DNA from: Campylobacter sp. RM12651
GTDB taxonomy: Bacteria; Campylobacterota; Campylobacteria; Campylobacterales; Campylobacteraceae
DNA: 64,000 nt
NCBI RefSeq assembly: GCF_022369475.1
Contig: NZ_CP059600.1
Coordinates: forward strand, 1,116,001-1,180,000
Reading direction: 5' to 3'
A program made the translations under genes and the position numbers. Below the pieces are notes generated by a model, which was not told the origin of the DNA, made no database searches, and was given only the letters and a program-made list of their open reading frames with translations. Shown one piece after another: positions 62,740-64,000 of the stretch. Position 1 is the first letter of the stretch. Each line of letters begins with the position of its first letter.

Positions 62740-63321
62740 ATGAAAAATAAAATAGCTTTTACTTGTATGATAGTAATCATAACTCTTGTTTTAGTATTCT
62801 TAGGAGAAAAAATTGTTCATGTAACAGGCAAATATCCGTTTTGTGGAAGTTGCCATTCTTGGGATGGACCTATAGCAATCACAAATGTTAATGATGATAT
62901 ACACGGGGCTAAAAATCCTAAAGGAGTGGTAGTTAATTGTGCTGATTGTCATTTACCACACGACAATTTGGCAAAATACTTATTGACTAAAGCTAAAAAC
63001 GGAATAGCAGAAGGCTTTACAACTTTAACAAAAGACCCAACTAAAAAAGATTGGCTAGCAAATAGAGAACACGCTAGAAAAAATTATACTTTTGATAGCT
63101 CTTGTCTAAAATGCCACGAAAATGCTTTCGTAAAAGACAATGAAAGCACATTACCAATCCATCTTACCTATCTAAGTTTTAAAGGTAGTGCTGATGAGAT
63201 GAAATGCACCGATTGTCATAAACATGTAGGGCATAAAGATTTAGCACAAACTTTATATGATTTAAAGGACACAACTCCACATAGTTGGGAAGATTGGGAA
63301 AAACAAAGAGCTAAGCAATAA
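62740..63321 (+). CDS. NapC/NrfH-family membrane tetraheme quinol dehydrogenase, FccC-like
   Basis: 193 residues. One N-terminal membrane helix (IAFTCMIVIITLVLVFLG) and four heme sites (CGSCH, CADCH, CLKCH, CTDCH), the size and layout of NrfH/NapC. It oxidises menaquinol and passes electrons to the FccB-like cytochrome. Ribosome site aggag before the ATG. Last gene of the operon; the stop lies inside a hairpin (63309-63329) and is followed by a 30-base palindrome. Confidence 0.9.
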   Translation: MKNKIAFTCMIVIITLVLVFLGEKIVHVTGKYPFCGSCHSWDGPIAITNVNDDIHGAKNPKGVVVNCADCHLPHDNLAKYLLTKAKNGIAEGFTTLTKDPTKKDWLANREHARKNYTFDSSCLKCHENAFVKDNESTLPIHLTYLSFKGSADEMKCTDCHKHVGHKDLAQTLYDLKDTTPHSWEDWEKQRAKQ

Positions 63322-63330
63322 GCTTAGCTA

Positions 63331-63360
63331 ATAGAATTTAGAATTAATTCTAAATTCTAT
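63331..63360. terminator. Perfect 30-bp palindrome between fccC-like gene and fliS
   Basis: The 30 bases from atagaattta to taaattctat are identical to their reverse complement. Together with the smaller hairpin agctaagc/gcttagct at 63309-63329 it probably terminates transcription from both sides. A 19-base direct repeat (63361-63379 and 63384-63402) follows. Confidence 0.6.
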
Positions 63361-63408
63361 AAATTCTTTTTCAAACTTAACTCAAATTCTTTTTCAAACT
63401 TATTGATT

Positions 63409-63780
63409 TTAAAGTTCCATTTGATTTACTTCACGCCAAGCTTCAAGCAAACCATTAGCAACTTTCATAACTTCATCTAATTTAGCAGTATCACTATCAA
63501 TTATTACCTTACTAAGTGTGCTAATTTGATGAGAATAAAGCCCTTGTAAATAATAACTAACATCACCTTGACTAAAGTCTAAATAATTTAATAGCTCAAC
63601 AAAAATTGCTGTGGCTTTTTTAATATTTTTACATTTGGCTTCTATATCGTTTTTTTCTATGGCTTTTTTGGCACGAGAGCAAAACCTAAGTATGCCCTCG
63701 TATAAAAGCTCAATCATTTTCTCATTACTCTCAATTGAAATATTGTTATGAGAATAACTCGCATAAGCATTACTTACCAT
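63409..63780 (-). CDS. fliS: Flagellar export chaperone FliS
   Basis: 123 residues, all-helical FliS: MVSNAYASYSHNNISIES start, MIELLYEGILRFCSRAKKAIE, and LLNYLDFSQGDVSYYLQGLYSH. It binds the flagellin C-terminus and keeps it unfolded for export. Nine bases downstream of fliD on the same strand, the usual fliD-fliS order. Confidence 0.93.
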   Translation of the reverse strand: MVSNAYASYSHNNISIESNEKMIELLYEGILRFCSRAKKAIEKNDIEAKCKNIKKATAIFVELLNYLDFSQGDVSYYLQGLYSHQISTLSKVIIDSDTAKLDEVMKVANGLLEAWREVNQMEL

Positions 63781-63789
63781 TTATATTCC

Positions 63790-64000
63790 TTATTTATTAG
63801 CAAATGCTGCATTTGTTAAAGCTGTAATCGTTTGGCTTTGATTATCAAGCTTATTTAAAATAACATCATACATACTTAGTCTAGTAGCTAAAATCTCATA
63901 TCTTTTCTCAATTTCTTCATTGGTTTTTTTGATTTCTTCATTTAGCTTTTTAACATCATCTTCTAAATTTTTATTATATTTAGTAAGAGTTCCATCAGTG
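63790..64000 (-). CDS. fliD: Flagellar cap protein FliD, C-terminal end (partial)
   Basis: About 69 residues up to the stop at 63790; the rest lies outside the window. The visible part is a helical C-terminus (KNLEDDVKKLNEEIKKTNEEIEKRYE, ATRLSMYDVILNKLDNQ, ALTNAAFANK) like the FliD end that forms the cap core, directly upstream of fliS. Length and context support FliD; the N-terminal domains are not seen. Confidence 0.8.
   Translation of the reverse strand, partial: TDGTLTKYNKNLEDDVKKLNEEIKKTNEEIEKRYEILATRLSMYDVILNKLDNQSQTITALTNAAFANK

Noticed and set aside
63331-63360. Phage or island attachment site
   Set aside because: No integrase, no tRNA and no second copy seen; a bidirectional terminator explains it better.
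1-64000. tRNA, rRNA, tmRNA or complete insertion sequence
   Set aside because: I looked in the gaps on both strands and recognised none; a tRNA or covariance-model scan would be decisive.

Overview
The window is strongly AT-rich. Its gene content points to a member of the Campylobacteraceae, most likely a Campylobacter. It carries an epsilonproteobacterial-type [NiFe] uptake hydrogenase set with HydE, C4-dicarboxylate and fumarate-type respiration genes, flgH and fliS/fliD, flavodoxin, an EptC-like transferase next to exonuclease III, and an ackA/pta pair beside flgH. Genes are densely packed, TTG starts occur, and two methyltransferase genes contain long poly-G tracts of the kind that switch Campylobacter genes. 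I cannot name the species from sequence alone. I see no rRNA, tRNA, intact transposase or CRISPR array.

Layout. 1-4676 (-) is the N-terminal part of a very large repetitive surface adhesin with a LapA-like retention module. 4800-11060 holds a Cys-rich Sel1-repeat protein, the phosphoethanolamine transferase, exonuclease III, an FMN-split-barrel protein, a 28-residue membrane miniprotein, glycerate kinase and NhaA. 11062-17179 holds hypDCB, DcuB with a large insert, a membrane-protein gene broken by an in-frame TGA, and CreD. 17342-24571 is a decayed restriction region: phase-variable orphan hsdM, a ruined AAA/DUF4143 gene, an unknown 167-residue protein, a stub of hsdR, and intact mcrBC. 24658-27196 is a three-gene operon of secreted Cys-rich repeat proteins. 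27242-34960 holds mscL and hydABCDE-hypF. 35231-42319 is a complete Entner-Doudoroff glucose locus (edd-eda facing zwf-pgl-glk-pgi). 42377-46970 is a type III restriction system whose mod has a G10 tract. 47733-54751 is mostly housekeeping (ackA, pta, flgH, atpZ-like, hemL, a c-type cytochrome, folD, lepB). 54843-57521 holds two unknown membrane proteins and a membrane-anchored coiled-coil Mrr-like nuclease. 57559-60489 holds a small zinc-ribbon protein, an EI24 protein, a peptide-type solute-binding protein and flavodoxin. 60754-63321 is an FccABC-like periplasmic reductase operon. The window ends in fliS and the C-terminus of fliD.

How the genes fit together. Energy metabolism dominates. 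Hydrogen is oxidised by HydABC, matured by HydD/HydE/HypF here and by HypB/C/D from a separate locus; hypA and hypE are not in the window. Electrons can reach the quinone pool and leave through the FccC-FccB-FccA chain to a periplasmic organic acceptor, while DcuB exchanges C4-dicarboxylates. Glucose can be phosphorylated and run through the Entner-Doudoroff route to pyruvate, and Pta-AckA yields acetate and ATP. No sugar transporter lies in the window.

The most unusual points are: (1) the FccA-like reductase keeps the catalytic Arg/His/Arg residues, but the residues that would bind the second carboxylate of fumarate appear replaced, so its acceptor is probably not fumarate; (2) a LapA-type TAAG cleavage motif sits in a Campylobacter-like adhesin that also carries a 775-base direct repeat; (3) two poly-G-controlled DNA methyltransferases occur near remnants of a third system; (4) the uncharacterised membrane/nuclease cassette at 54843-57521.
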